Assembly: GCA_000507305.1 (NCBI GenBank)
Contig: DF239761.1
Span: forward strand, 62,001 to 126,000
DNA length: 64,000 nt
Source: Breviolum minutum Mf 1.05b.01
Taxonomy: Eukaryota; Sar; Dinophyceae; Suessiales; Symbiodiniaceae
Direction of reading: 5' to 3'
The position numbers and the translations under genes were made by a program. A model generated the notes under the pieces. It ran no database searches. It saw only the letters and a list, made by a program, of their open reading frames with translations, and had not been told where the DNA came from. Of the stretch, positions 45,611 through 58,106 are shown piece after piece. The number at the start of each line of letters is the position of its first letter. Position 1 is the stretch's first letter.

Positions 45611-46500
45611 TCATTCAAAGCGCCCTGCAAAAACGAAGATCAAAGGTAAGGCCAAAATCAAGACACCAAAGAAAGATGCATCCCAAATCACTTCTGGCGA
45701 CTCTGGGATCCGCTTGTCTGGGATCGTTTCCAAGTTCTGGGCCTTTGATGGGATAACAGTGGAGTGTCGTGAAGATTTCAATGGTGAACTTGAAAACAAA
45801 CATGAAGTTCAAAAATACCATGCAATTTTTGTTTCTTTATGTTTGGCGGAATCATCAAGCCATGAATCTGAAACAAAACACAACCATTTACAGCAGATTG
45901 TTTGCAACATTCCGGCTCAGTTGAGAAAAAAAGATGTGTCAACTGGATTACATGGCATATTTTTGACACATCTTGGACACATCTTTACCTATCTCCATCA
46001 GCACTTTCAAGAACAAACACAGCTCCAGCCTCTCCAACTTCTCCAACACCCTCGTCGCGTGCACGTGCCATTGTTGGTCGAGGTGGATCTGCCCTGAAAT
46101 CCACATGGGTGTCTCAAAGTCGCTTCGGTTTCGGGCCTAAGATTCCATAATCTCCCTCTAGATAAACCGATCTATCAAAGTCTGATTATCCCTGTAAATG
46201 TGGTGGTTGCAAAGTGTTCTTTGGGGTACTGCATGTTTTCAACATCTTTGCATAGTTTTGGATAGCTGTTGGGACCCAATGGGTCTGACGTGTCTTTGGT
46301 TACATGACCCCGGCATTGTCCAACTGATTTCTCTCTTCAATTTTCTCTGGATTGGTTCAAGATTCAAGACCTTCATACATGCACCACCCTGCTTTTGCCA
46401 GCCTGGGAAGTTGAAAATTCAAAACATTGGTCACCAGCAAGAGGATACCAATCAGCACCACTCGCGGCAGATTCATCCGCATCCGCATGCCGCGCTGCAT
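45611..46500 (-). CDS. small secreted or organelle-targeted membrane protein
   Basis: Exon 1, 46500-46388, starts with ATG and encodes a signal-anchor-like N-terminus (MNLPRVVLIGILLLVTNVLN, preceded by several Met/Arg), ending at a GT donor in phase 2. Exon 2, 46093-45989 (acceptor gtggatttcag), joins in phase and reads ADPPRPTMARARDEGVGEVG, then EAGAVFVLESADGD, ending at AG|gtaaag. A later exon ending with TGA at 45611-45613 reads RIPESPEVIWDASFFGVLIL then ALPLIFVFAGRFE, a single membrane span at the C-terminus; its exact start and phase do not fit exon 2 directly, so a short exon is probably missing or it is a separate unit. A plastid bipartite leader is possible. Family unknown. This is the last minus-strand gene before the boundary. 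Confidence 0.6.
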
Positions 46501-46762
46501 GGTCAATGACATGGTTTCACGTTTTTACTTAACCACTGTGCCACTCCTCAGAAAAGGAATATTATTGTAGATATATATATATATATATAAATAAATCTAT
46601 ATATATATAATAAATCTATATATATATATAAATCTATACCGTAAATATATCCGTGAGGTAATTATTATAGTTAACCTTTCCTACCGTTTGACCGCCAAGC
46701 AGGATAGAGATCGTTGGATGACAGCGGATCTAAGCCAGTATGATAACCTGCAATGCACCATC

Positions 46763-47365
46763 TCAAATCCCAACCAGGACATCGTCAGGGTCAACCCCTG
46801 TCACCTCTTCAAGAGCTTTCACAACTTCCAGTTGGGGAATTAAAATCGGAAATTGCCCCCATCCAATTCTTGTTAGTTTCTTGTGGAAATTGACGTTTTG
46901 ATCATTTCTATTTCCCTTAAGGTGATGGCCACAGGTGCCAAGCGGGATCAAACCTCATAGTTTTTTCTCAATCGATTTCAATATCTGGTCCAACCCTTGG
47001 GCTTTGCCCGGGAGTGAGTTCCACATTGGGAAGTCCGTTGTCCTCCCTTGGCAACTTTAAATCCAAGCGATCAGCAAATGTTCGAAGCTGCGGGTCACGA
47101 GAGGTTGCATCCTGTGGCGCAAGATATAGATAGGAAAATGGAACATGTCTCATACTGTCTCATTATGATCATGATGAGTCGTCCTCATACAATCTTTAAA
47201 CCTAGCTTAATGGAAGAATCTGGAGGAATCAGAAACTCAATGTACAGGATTCAATGGATGATCCACTTGTGATTCCATGCTACCTGCATTGCCGCCCAGC
47301 CTTCAGGAGGGCATTGTCCATTTCTGTGCCAAGGACGCAGTTGGTGAGCTGCGCCAGGGATATCC
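46763..47365 (-). CDS. 3' end of an unknown gene (three exons in phase)
   Basis: Exons 47365-47284 (HQLRPWHRNGQCPPEGWAAM, donor CAG|gtagca), 47111-47008 (DATSRDPQLRTFADRLDLKL, NGLPNVELTP, GC donor) and 46868-46763 (FPILIPQLEVVKALEEVTGV, DPDDVLVGI, stop). Phases fit at both joins (0 and 2), and all three acceptors have pyrimidine tracts. The C-terminus is acidic and soluble-looking. No family recognised. Upstream exons may lie between 47365 and 47665, or this may be the continuation of the gene at 47665-48230 through an alternative donor (TTTTAG|gtcctt). Confidence 0.6.
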
Positions 47366-47664
47366 CTAAAGCTCAGCGTGGAAGAAAAGCCATACTGCCA
47401 TGAAAATCAAACTACTTGTACCATCTTGCACCAAAAGTGATGGGGAAAACTTGTTCCTTTCATCTCCTTTCCATCTCTTGGATTGTCATTACTTTTCACA
47501 AGACTCAGAGTTGGACATGTCCATCATTGTCTATCCAGTGTACGGTGGGACTAGAAAGTAAATGGTAACAACACAACACCAGCAACCAAACTTCAAACCT
47601 TTTACACCTGAAACCTACTGTGCAAGTCACAGTAGCTAGCCACCAGCCCGTCCCCCAACGATTT

Positions 47665-48230
47665 TCAATGCCAAGGACCTAAAAGGATTGTGAACACCAT
47701 GGCGCCAAACAGTGTCACCAGGATTTGGAATAGTCCTTCGACAGAATCATTCCTTTGTCTGCTTGCAAAGTCTCATGAAAGCCTCCATAATTTTCTATGT
47801 ATTTCGGTATGTTTAAACAGCGAAACAACACGACAATGAAAGAAACATACTGTAAACAATGCCCGGCCGTCGCAACAGGGACGTTCTATGCAGCAAAGCT
47901 TCAAATCTAGATTCCATAGGCCAAAGCCTTGTATCTGATACAACACCTCTTGCCATGGATACCACCAAGCGTAGCAAACAAGCCAGGTGCCCAGTGAAAA
48001 CAATCGGTCAGCATAGATTGATTCAGGTTTCCACTGCAGGTACCTTCCAAATCGCAAGACCAGCAGTGTCATCAACAGCGCATAACCAAAGGATGTCAGC
48101 AGTCCCAAAACCTCGCTGTTTGTCTTCGTGGCGACCAGCTGTGTTCCAAAATAAAAGCCCGCATCTGTGACGGCATAGCCTCCGTCGCCAACACACAAGT
48201 CACAAACAGAAGCCAGTAGAGGGGGGCCAT
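47665..48230 (-). CDS. multi-pass membrane protein, unknown family
   Basis: Exon about 48164-47900 encodes at least two membrane spans (LGLLTSFGYALLMTLLVLRF; LFSLGTWLVCYAWWYPWQEV) and ends at a GC donor in phase 2. Exon 47761-47665 continues in phase (RQRNDSVEGLFQILVTLFGA, MVFTILLGPWH, TGA), adding a further span. At the 5' side two frames compete: an ATG at 48230 with a signal-peptide-like start (MAPLYWLLFVTCVLATEA) is one frame off the main exon, while the main frame is itself open back to 48309. Either a splice or a 1-base error is involved. Integral membrane protein is clear; function is not. Confidence 0.6.
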
Positions 48231-48663
48231 GTCTTTGCATGTGGGGGAACTCCCCAACGAGCAAAGCCGAATTTTGATGAATTTTACATGATTGGTGTGG
48301 ATTGCTCATTAAGTTCCCATGTATATATAACAGCCAGTTCCCCTTATTTCCCCATATCTTGGGAGACGATGCAAATCTTCATAACAAGCTGACATCCTGC
48401 GGTTCGCGTGACTTGGGATGATGATCAGCATCATCTTGACAGATATCCAGAAACGTCTGCGATGCCAACCCCTGTCTCCGATTTGTGGCCGGGAGCGTGC
48501 TTCCTCGCTTAGGGGAACAAAATCAACAAGAACATGTTATGACAACAATGATCGAGACAAATGCAAACTAGAGGAAACACCATGACAATGACAACAAAAA
48601 TTGCGACTCCCAAAAAGTCCCGCGATGTGGTAATGCGGGTTGACAGGGTGTTCTTTCAAACTG

Positions 48664-49158
48664 TTAAGTGTCTGGCAGCAAGTAGAGCAACACCAAACAA
48701 ACAAACAACGTGATTGCAGCTTTGATCAACAACGGTCGGTAGCCCGGTCCATCGTCATCTAATCGGTCTGGCCTTCCATTCCTGGGATGAGGACACAAGC
48801 AGGAGAACGGGCATCTGAACACTATCTGAACCTTGGAAGCTAAGGTTCTCCCACGAAATACATTGGGTATGCGTTTTGAAATTGACATTAAAAAATAGGT
48901 CACATTGCTGCACAAACGAAACAGCTAACCGCATTCTATCTCAGGCTTCATAGCATCTTGAATGGTCTCAAACTTGTGCAGTGGCCCACGTCGTGGGCCT
49001 TGTGAAGATACCTCAACATCTGCAACTCCTTGATCCGGTCGTGGTCCTGGCCCAGGTCTGCGTCGCGGTCGTGGTCCTGGCCCAGGCCCCGGTCCACGTC
49101 CTGGCCCAGGCCCCGGTCCACGTCGACGTTGCAGCTTTGTGATGAAGCGGTTCCACAC
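48664..49158 (-). CDS. C-terminal exons with Gly/Pro/Arg-rich stretch and hydrophobic tail
   Basis: Exon 49158-48974 (acceptor ctgcactgcag) reads VWNRFITKLQRRR, then a low-complexity Gly-Pro-Arg stretch encoded by tandem GGCCTGGGCCAGGAC-type DNA, then VADVEVSSQGPRRGPLH, ending at a GT donor in phase 2. Exon 48781-48664 fits that phase and reads NGRPDRLDDDGPGYRPLL followed by a hydrophobic segment (AAITLFVCLVLLYLL) and PDT, stop. A hydrophobic segment three residues from the end is the layout of tail-anchored membrane proteins. The GPR stretch could bind nucleic acid or simply be repeat expansion. 5' exons not identified; the exon at 50400-50178 could belong here or to another gene. No gene seen in 49160-50177. 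Confidence 0.6.
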
Positions 49159-50177
49159 CTGCAGTGCAGCGTTTGGCCACCCTTCTCATAACTCCCAAAA
49201 GCAAAAGCAAATCAATGTGCCAGTGACACCCACATGTCGAAGCCGGAATTTGGTAAAACCCACACCACTGCGAAATAAGAAGCTCAAAATTGATATCTTA
49301 AGTGCAATCGCAGAACGGAATTCCAGAAATAGCCCAGGGATGACCAGAGAGAATTCAGCAAAATCTCATAAGAAAATGCGTTATAGTTCCCGCCATTCGA
49401 GGAAACCATTTCCAATCGTCTTTCCAGCGCAGCTTGAATGAGTATAAACACCTAAAGCAGGCAGGAAAGCATCTTAGTGGGCTGGCTACACATCTGTGGC
49501 GCTGCTTCTGAAAACACATGACAAAACATATCAAAGTATATCAATCTACTGTGGTATACATTCAAGCGCGCATCCACACCACGGCTCACTCATGATACCT
49601 GCTTATCCAACCATAATAACACATGCTGGCATCCTATGGAGAAATTGTGTGCTGAACTGAGGAGTTGCACCGTTGTCACAACCAGAGCCAAAGAAATTCC
49701 AGTAGGCCCAGGCGACTTGAAATCCGAAACATAAGGAAAGAGCAAGGCAACTAGACCAGACCAACTTGTTCCAACAACGGTACCCGTCCTCGGTCCAGGT
49801 TATACACTGAGAACACTGGACTCATCACTGTTCATCACCCAAATTGCAAATACGATCAAATAAGCATACATGAAACTGCAACAAACACGTCAAAGTCTGG
49901 GCGGGCTGTGTAGATGGTGTAGCTCTGCCTAATCAAAATCATCCGTAATACATTCCAGAAATGAAATTGAATGAAATAGAAACAGGACAGGGTCAGGGTT
50001 TATACACGTTATCATCAATGAATATAAATATATATTTTCCGAATTTTATATATAATAGATAGATATAAATGATCTAAAATGCTATTGGATGCAGCCACAC
50101 CATCTACACCACCGGATCCAAGCAAATACATGTGGTCATACCAATGAGCAGCGCTTGACAAATCTTGATGTTCTTAC

Positions 50178-50400
50178 CCCATCTTTGTTGATTCTCCTCC
50201 ATCTGGGTCAAAGCCTTCTTAACCAGTGGCATCAAAAGTGTCACAAAGAGAGTATAGAGGGCCCATGGCAACAAGGACTCTGAATATTGTGGCAAGGCCA
50301 GCTTAAAGCTATAACACCAATTCACAGCCACCAAAACTGCCAAAATCCAGGTGAAAACCTCAGACAACTTCCCAACAAACACTCGATCCAACGCACAATT
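50178..50400 (-). CDS. exon of a membrane protein, unknown
   Basis: Acceptor gtgcacttag and donor TGGG|gtaagaac enclose 74 codons plus one base. The translation has two hydrophobic spans (WILAVLVAVNWCYSFKLAL; LLPWALYTLFVTLLMPLV) and ends KKALTQMEENQQRW. Its makeup resembles the membrane exon at 48164-47900, though I see no clear sequence identity. Upstream, between 50400 and 51819, a minus-strand frame starting at 50872 looks like a signal-peptide start (MLWLACVVAMAQS), but competing frames on both strands make it uncertain. Confidence 0.5.
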
Positions 50401-50614
50401 CTAAGTGCACATAGACTTTCTAGATAATTACTATATCAATTACTGGAAGAAATTGGTGATGCCTAATCATTGAACTCTTCCCACTTTTCGAAGAAAAGTC
50501 ATGGTGAACTTTTGGAGGAACCGAAAGGGGAACCAGGAAACAAAATGCAAGGTGTAAAGCTTGCTGACATATTTCTCGCTCATGTGAAGTCGACCGTGTG
50601 GTTCGGCTAAGCCT

Positions 50615-50638
50615 CACCCTGGCACTTTGGCCAGGGTG
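50615..50638. repeat. perfect 9-bp hairpin
   Basis: CACCCTGGC and GCCAGGGTG are separated by ACTTTG and followed by gtttattt. Looks like a terminator but has no such meaning expected in a nuclear genome. Isolated; no neighbouring element seen. Confidence 0.6.
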
Positions 50639-51819
50639 TTTATTTGTAGATCTTTATGTTGCCTAGATCAAACTTTGATGGACAAATTGAATGCCTGTAA
50701 GGATGAAGCACTGAAGCGACCTAAGGTGCAAAGTGCCCTTGTTTGCCGGGGATGTTTCCTGTCTCGAAGTTTTGGATCCATTCTCAGCCATGGATGGAAA
50801 CACAATGAAACTCTCAACTTGATCCGCTTTGACGCTTTGAGCCATTGCAACGACACAAGCAAGCCAAAGCATGGACGAGCTTTTGCATAGCAGAGATGGT
50901 TGAATTTTGATGCATGTTCAGTACTGATGGCACTTACATGAGGAATAAGGTGGGAAAACGTGCATACACTACTATATAAAATAACATCCTTCGAACTGTA
51001 GTAGTTCTGCACCCATGCAAGCAACAAATCTCAATAGATTCTATGTCTGTAGATCGATACATTACATGTATCATGCAAATGTCCCACGGCACATGTAGAT
51101 ACACAACTGACAAACGATATCTTTGTCACGTTGTCAACAGCAAACCCAATCGTCACAATCACATAGTACCTTCTTGCATTGCGTCTGGCTTGAAGTCGGA
51201 TACGGGTAACCCATGGTAACCCCATGCCGACAGTCCTTTTCACATCGCATCGATTGTGCCATGTGACTGAACAAGGCGCAAGGCGCTTTCAGCATGAGCT
51301 TAGGAGTGGTCAGGGGAGAATCTTCTGAATTGTCACACCTCATCCCTGTCAATGCTGGTGCGCTGTATATCAAAATGTGCAACTAAAACTTGAGTCCGCA
51401 CAAATCACAACGTCACTGATGGCCATTTACGGTATTGCAACAATCTGATGCAAATTTCCTCAAATTTTGGTCCTGGTTGCCAGGTCCTGGTGAGACAATG
51501 TGAGAGAAAGGTGCCGCAAGCTACCTTTCAAGGAGTTGAGTAGATAGGTCTCGGTCAAAACAGAGTATTCAAGGGATCACGACCTACAAACCAGAAGTAG
51601 AACAACGCAAGTAGCAAGCCATGATACCTTGGACTGTGCAAGGTTTCAAGTCTCGTATGATAAAACTAATTTGGGCCTGAACAAATTTACACTCAACTGT
51701 AAAACTGATAACACTTGAAACAAGCGGGTTCTGTACGATCTTATTGATCCATTCTATTTGCTTATGGATTGTTTTAAACTTTGAATGCCAGCTAGAATCG
51801 ACGAGCTTCCAGCTTAACC

Positions 51820-53148
51820 CTACAGTTTAACAAAGTCTGCCTGCATAACGCCCAGGCACAAGCCCAGGGGAAGCACATTTCGGTACACCAAATGAGAAAT
51901 TGCCCAAAAGAATCCCATCACACCAGTGAAGGCCATAAACCATCCATCGGGAGAATGGAGCAAAGTGAATGCAAATGTCGGTATGAAGATGCATAATGCC
52001 ACACAAAACAACAAGCAGCGTTGGCTTCTCCAGCAGCCCTGATTTGAGGACTGTCTGTCACAATGGGTGCTCGCCGCTAGAACACTTTGTGGGTGGCGAG
52101 ACTAGATAACAAAGCCAGCTTTCATGTGTGGAACTAGGCTGGCTGCAAGATATTGCATCCATTACCTTCAGCTCATATAATCATAAGAATATGTATATAA
52201 AGCCCTTCAAAACAAGACAACACGCACACTCAAAGAAACACATTCCTGATTGTTATATTGATAATTTCCTTTTTTTCCACCCAGCCAGTGAGAAACCGCC
52301 CTAGTGCACCTTTCCCTAAGTATATAAATAAACCAATTCCTAAAGCGCACAGAACGTGATTCAGAACTGTTGAACACAGCTTGCCCAGTCCTTTCCAGTC
52401 GTCCATGACATGTTGATGATGTTTTTATCTTCGCTTCCGGTGTACCACCAGTTCAAATGCCGCACCAAGAATGAGAAAACCAATACCTGCGAAAAAGTCA
52501 AAATACCACAACAAATCACCAGAACCTGTGTGAACGTCTGCATTGAACCAAACATGATCCTAAATGACCAATCATTGAACAGGAGTGGATTGTAACCCCC
52601 ACCAAACATCTTGAACACAAATGTCAAGGATGGGTAAAATCCTATTGCTTTTGCAAGTGGGGTGCTTGTTGAAGCAGTCCCCAAAATGGATAGAGCACCA
52701 AAACGAGCCATAGATGCCAATTGTCAAATTGCATGCGATGTTCTTGAACAACTGCCGCGATAGCAATTCCAACAATTGCAAGCAGCGCAAAAATACTTGG
52801 AAGAATAAAGCTGTATTTCAGATTGGGTTGGTCAATACGCAGTCCCCAAACAAAGAAGATCTTGGATCCATGCCTGCAACGTTGAAAAATGAACCATGAT
52901 GTCCATAGAGTTGTGCACGCTATAAGAAAAACCCCTGGAGGACGTACGACCTTGGTAAGGAAAACCACGCCAGTAGTCACTGTTGCAATAACTTCCAACC
53001 ACCTCTCCCAACAACTGATTTCTGGCAGAAATTCTGCCACAATCACGTCGCATGGCGCTACGGAAACACCAACCATTGCCCTCGCTTGGTGTTGGCATAC
53101 ATGAATCTCCAAAATCTTCTTTGTAGGATAATGCTTAACATTCATCTC
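51820..53148 (-). CDS. CPBP/Abi-like multi-pass membrane protein, probably inactive
   Basis: Exon ~53148-52666 holds several membrane spans (RWLEVIATVTTGVVFLTK; SFILPSIFALLAIVGIAIAA) and ends WLVLVLYPFWGLLQQ at a GC donor. From 52486 (acceptor tttttcgcag) VLVFSFLVRHLN follows in register, matching the YPLWGLxQQFLLQ..LxRxL segment of some CPBP-family proteins. From 52038 (acceptor aaatcag) LCIFIPTFAFTLLHSPDG, then NVLPLGLCLGVMQ, matches the FxxxHxPd and NLLPLxLsHa segments, ending with TAG at 51820. CPBP proteins include CAAX prenyl endopeptidases. Here the EE of motif 1 is QQ and the His of the last motif is Leu, while the His of LLHSPD is kept. A non-proteolytic member or a divergent clade is likely. 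The end of the middle exon (about 52370) is uncertain. Confidence 0.65.
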
Positions 53149-54578
53149 TGGGAAGTGGGAGTGTTTTATGAATCATATGCAATATAATTTGTGCTTCTAA
53201 TACCTGTTGTAAAGCCTGCGTTATTGTTTCTACTATTTCCTCATTTTTGTCCAATGTGTTCTCTGCCAAGAGTGGGATTGATAGATGAGCAAATGCTCAC
53301 AGTCTGTAAGCGAGACTGTGGACATCTCTTCGTACTTCTGTTGGCAATGCTTTTACAATCTTGAACCATATATCGGGTAGCTTAAATAGCTTGCAACCTC
53401 GTACCAGTACCAGCCAGCTGTATAAATACTGATCTTCAATTGATTGTGTGACGCCATCTCGGACAAACAAAACAAACATTGGACAGCCTGACAGCCATCG
53501 ATGGAATAGAATTTTCCGGTGTATAATATACATATATATATATATAAATATATATTTAATGTATATATATATATATCTTCTTGATGTATATAAATTCAAT
53601 GTATATATATATATATCTTTTTAATGTATATATATATACATAAACCATATACACAATATTTCATAGTCGGGAACCATCACCTTTCGCATAGGTCCAGCAT
53701 GGTCCGGTAGTCAGATGGACTCTGAGACATCTACCAAATTGTCAGAATCTGAAACACACTATAGCATAATCTTCCGGTTGACCCAAACGTTGACCAAACT
53801 CTCCATCAACTAATTCTAGTTGGTGGTTTCAACCCATTTGAAAAATATGAGTCAAAATGGGAATCTTCCCCAAATAGGGGTGAAAATAACAAATATTTGA
53901 AACCACCACCCAGATAGTAATTTGTTTTACTAAAACTCAGTGTCATAGTTTGAAAATGCTTGAAGACAGCCAAAATGTTCCAAAATGGAGTAAGGCTCAG
54001 AGATGACATTAGCCGACATAGCCGAACTATACTATGGCGACACCAACCCAACGTGCTGCAAGGGATTTTTGATTACCTCTCTCGTTGTTTGCACCTCTTG
54101 TCCCAACCAATTTGAGAATTCTACCTTTTTCAATCCTTTTTGATTCTTTTCTGTCTACCCATCGGAAAACAACCCAGCTGAAACTCAAATACATGCGCAC
54201 AAACTTGTTTCTTCTTGGCCAAAAATGATTGTCTTTGATGGTCTTTGCATGTCTTTGCGTCGGGTTGTCACCGCCGTATTGGAGGTGCCCCTAACGGGAT
54301 CTCTACCCTGGGTAGCCTTCAGAAGTAATCTTTGCATCAAGAACTGCACCTCACACTTCAATGGAAAAACCTAACATCTCTTCGTTTCATGATCTTCTTC
54401 AATTCCTGGAAAGTATGCATAATATTGCATAAGCAAACAGGGTTCGAATCAGTGTGCACAATTAGATTTCTTGCACACCCTCTTCTCTGACAATGATGGT
54501 TGTAACAGCCAATAAACATCTCAGCCACACAGGTACCCCCCAAAAGATAAATCCCAAATACATGCGCACCAAAGATTA
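53149..54578. other. stretch without supported gene, with TA repeats
   Basis: 53525-53640 is a mosaic of TATATA runs separated by ttcttgatgtatataaattca-type spacers. Nothing coding is supported on either strand. Confidence 0.5.
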
Positions 54579-56557
54579 TCATGGAGCACTCAAAGCTGAC
54601 ATCTCCAAGTGGCGCAACTTCTGACGCATCTCTTCACATCGCCTGTGAGTTTTGCCAAAAAGACCATCTGGACCATATTCAAAAAGAACAGGGTCCTCAT
54701 GTTTAAAATACAACACTTGGCTTAATGACTAATAACAAACCGTATGATAATTAAATCATTGATATTTATATAATGATAACATCTGATGACTATGGCACAC
54801 TCACTACTACAACATGTCATGCAATCTGCACTACTAGAACTTCTCCATGAGATTCAGCCGAGGTACCGAGAACTGCCCGGCAGGAGATCAGGCGATTGTT
54901 TCTTCAAAGCCTGGCAGAGACTGAAAAAAAAAACGTATTTGAGATATGGCTTCTTTCAAAGATTTGCTAATATATAAATATATAATAATATAATATAATA
55001 TATACATATTCTTTACATTAACTCAAACCCATTACTATCACTTTGACTTGTAATAGTAGAACATGATGTGTCTTAGCACACAAACGACTCAACGAATAAT
55101 TACAGTACGCAGCAATGGATTCTTTGTTTGTACGTGGCAGCTGGATCAAGATGGATTAACATGGTAAGAAGGTCTCTTTCGAAAGAAGTAAAGAAAACAT
55201 GTGGCTCTGTTGTATTTTCATTGCTTTCCACCCATCCGGTGCCCGGAAAAAACTGGCACCCACCTTCAAGACTTGCGCATAGCACTCAAACGCCTGATCC
55301 ACGGCATCTCTGTTGAAGTGCAAACAAGATCGAACAAACACTTCATATCCCTTAAATAGGTTTACAACTGTGAATACTTCCACCCAAATCACCCCGAGTT
55401 TATCACTTTGGGTCATTGCTAGAGAGCCCCAATAATGGAAGCTTCAAAATCTGCAGTTTCGAAATGTTTCGAATGGCAGAAGATTGGAGCATACTGATGT
55501 GTCCATGCAATGCAGCCTCTTCAAACACCTTTGATTCATTGGCCTATACAGTAAATATTCCTGACCCACGAAGAGTCGCGAAACTCCAACGAACATTTAG
55601 AATCCTAACAAAATACAAAATCATCTGAGATTGTATATCATTATATGATGCAAACAATATGATCATACCAAATATATCCAAATATATACCGTACATGTAT
55701 GTCCAGTGACACTCATTACATCACCATAAAATCGTTTAAGAACCCACTCATATCATCCTCGAGAATATTGACAAACAAACTGCCCAAGGTGCCCTTCCGA
55801 CGGATGGGACCTGCGGCAAGTCCCCTTTCATCATCAATTGATCACCTTTTTGCCTCATCGGTAGGAGGGGGATGAAAAGCTTACTATTCTTGCCTGGAAA
55901 GAAACTTCCATGCAAACAGAAAAAAACATTGTTTAATATGAAACAACATTACATACATACAAATATGATATAAAAAGGATAGCTACTCTATATAGTTGAA
56001 TGTTTTCTTGTTGGGACTGTGACTTGGATCCGTAGGTTCATGACTTGGTCAGCTTTCGTTTGCACCTGAGGACATTCCAACTGTTGGCCACATAGCCATG
56101 ATAGAATCAAGAACAAACAGAAGCTGAAGGAACTTGATCTATATTTGACATATTCATAATAATATCTTTTTTAAAAGGTACGTATATCATCATCCTACAT
56201 GAGCTTCAAATGAAGACTGCGACAAAAACTTTCAGCACGCAATGGCACCAGTGTATCCACACAATACATTAAATACATCAAATTTGTTTTGTAAAAAACA
56301 TGTGTATATATATATATACATCTGCATAATTTACGTTTACATAACAGTTGACATAACACTTCAAATCCCCCCAAGCCTCTCCCAAAATAAGGCCTTAGTG
56401 ACTTCAACCACCAGAAGGGGGGTGGCGGATTTACTGATAACTTTGGTCCCATGAGTCTGAGAGAAAACCCATCCAAACCCCAGGCCGCCAGGCCAAGGTG
56501 CTCTAACTTTTCTGGACTGATCCGACCCAATGCCCGCTGTTCCAGATCCAAAATGCT
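54579..56557 (-). CDS. multi-exon gene of unknown function
   Basis: Exon 56557-56435 (acceptor atcttcag, donor TTATCA|gtaaat) is 41 codons in phase 0, reading ILDLEQRALGRISPEKLEHL then GLDGFSLRLMGPKLS. Exon 55350-55264 (phase 0 at both ends, donor AAG|gtgggt) reads GYEVFVRSCLHFNRDAVDQA then FECYAQVLK. Exon 54910-54867 reads ALKKQSPDLLPGSS and passes in phase 2 to the terminal exon 54642-54579 (RCEEMRQKLRHLEMSALSAP, TGA). The last three exons chain perfectly; the first is compatible but there may be more exons between. The helical EVFVRSCLHF..AVDQAFECY pattern recalls TPR-like repeats, without certainty. Intervening DNA shows no other gene. Confidence 0.6.
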
Positions 56558-57969
56558 CTGAAGATTTTCCTCAGAAACTTTCTTCCCAAGCATCACCAAA
56601 CAGTATGAACACACAAAGGCTGGGAGTAAACCTTAGGAGTAACACTTATCTTGGAAGTGCATCTGTTGACAGTGCTGCCAAAGGTCTACAGCAAGGGATG
56701 GTCGCTGATGCTTCTCATAGAAGCAGGAGAGGAAGTAGCGTACCTAGAGGATTCATACATACATTCCCAAGAGATTTCTATCATTCTACGTCCTTCATTT
56801 GGGATGGATCTATACTCTATACTGTATACTCAACAACTTCATAATGTACGATCTAACATGCCTTTTGTGATGCTTGAAAGCGCCCTCAGTTAAATGAATT
56901 TTCAGACCCAGGAAACTCACAAGTGGCTGGTGGTCATTTGGCTAGATGACATGGAGATCCGCCAACAAAAACAGGCCTGCCTTGCAAAGCAACCAATGCT
57001 TGGAGGCCAGGTGTTCCGAGGCCGTTTCTGCAATAGCAACCAGGGAATCTGGACTGGAGATGCCTTCAGAAAACTTCCTCAGTGAAAATAGGTGAACAAA
57101 ACCCCCCATAGCCTTGCCTTCTCAGCAGATTGTGAATCACAAACAAACAGTCACACAACAAACAAGAGCAAGATCTTGGTACTATGAGATGTAGACCACC
57201 CAGGCTGAAATTTATCATCGAAGTTATGACATACCCAGGCAACCTAAGTTAAGCCCAAGTATCTTGCAAAGATCCAGAAATTTAGAAACCTCGGCTTGTG
57301 AACTTGTGATCCTGTTCACCAGGCTGAGGCTGGGAAGCACGAAACCCTTCCACCGATGTTAGATGGGGAATTGACCATAATGCCCTACAAGGCAAAAATG
57401 TCTTCAATTGGCAAGAACACCCTTCAAAAATTCAAGAATCAAAAAGTCTGGAAATCGCTGGTTTTAGCTGTAGGTTTCACATGTTGAATACTTTGGCAAT
57501 GCAACTGGTATGACAAGCTTGAGGTTTTGAGACCTGCCGTGGCTGTCGGCTGTTGGGGGAGGATTCCCCTGCATCAAAGTCACATGCAGTGCTTCAGCTT
57601 CCGTGTCTTGCTGGCCTTCATAACCACACTGGTCACAAGGTGACAGACCTGCACCGCTTTTTTTTTAGCGGAGAGGAGATGATCATACTGACGGTGGCGG
57701 TATAATCAAAAATATGTGCAACATATGATGCTATACTTTGAATAAATAAATATATCTATACATATCATTTCATATATATATATATCAAACAAAAATGATT
57801 GCGCACCTCCGAACAAACATCAGATCAACATCTTCTATGGCCAGAGGACTTGGTGATTTTGGGGTATAGTTCAGAGCGTTCTGTCTCAGTTGCAGGTCCG
57901 GTAGTGCCATGACAGTGACATGAAAGTTGCAAAATTTGGGAAAGTTTTAGGCAACGCAAAGAAATTCAC

Positions 57970-58106
57970 CCAGAATCCAGGAGGTCTCGGCACGGGACAA
58001 TTCAGAATTCGTCAGAATTGGAGCAGCAAAGCGGGCTGCTGTTTTTCTACGAGAATCGGTTAAAGCTCTGTACAAATACAACCAGCTGTGTGTCAAGCAA
58101 AACGCC
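57970..58106 (-). CDS. internal exon, unknown gene
   Basis: Acceptor gcatgtagcag and donor CTGG|gtgaat enclose 45 codons, entering in phase 2 and leaving in phase 1. The translation is protein-like (AFCLTHSWLYLYRALTDSRR; KTAARFAAPILTNSELSRA; ETSWIL). Probably part of the gene at 54579-56557 or a separate one between it and the 58925 stop. 56558-57969 and 58107-58924 show no supported exon; 57770-57785 is a TA repeat. Confidence 0.45.

Noticed and set aside
46198..46509. 103-codon plus-strand frame
   Set aside because: Antisense to the ATG-containing signal-anchor exon at 46500-46388, which has a clear in-phase partner exon on the minus strand.
50615..50638. Hairpin followed by T-rich sequence, considered as a transcription terminator
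   Set aside because: Intrinsic terminators of this kind are bacterial; nothing else here is prokaryotic, and no gene end lies at this point.
50627..50890. 87-codon plus-strand frame with protein-like start
   Set aside because: Opposes the local gene direction, and the same segment has two competing minus-strand frames. No motif decides between them.
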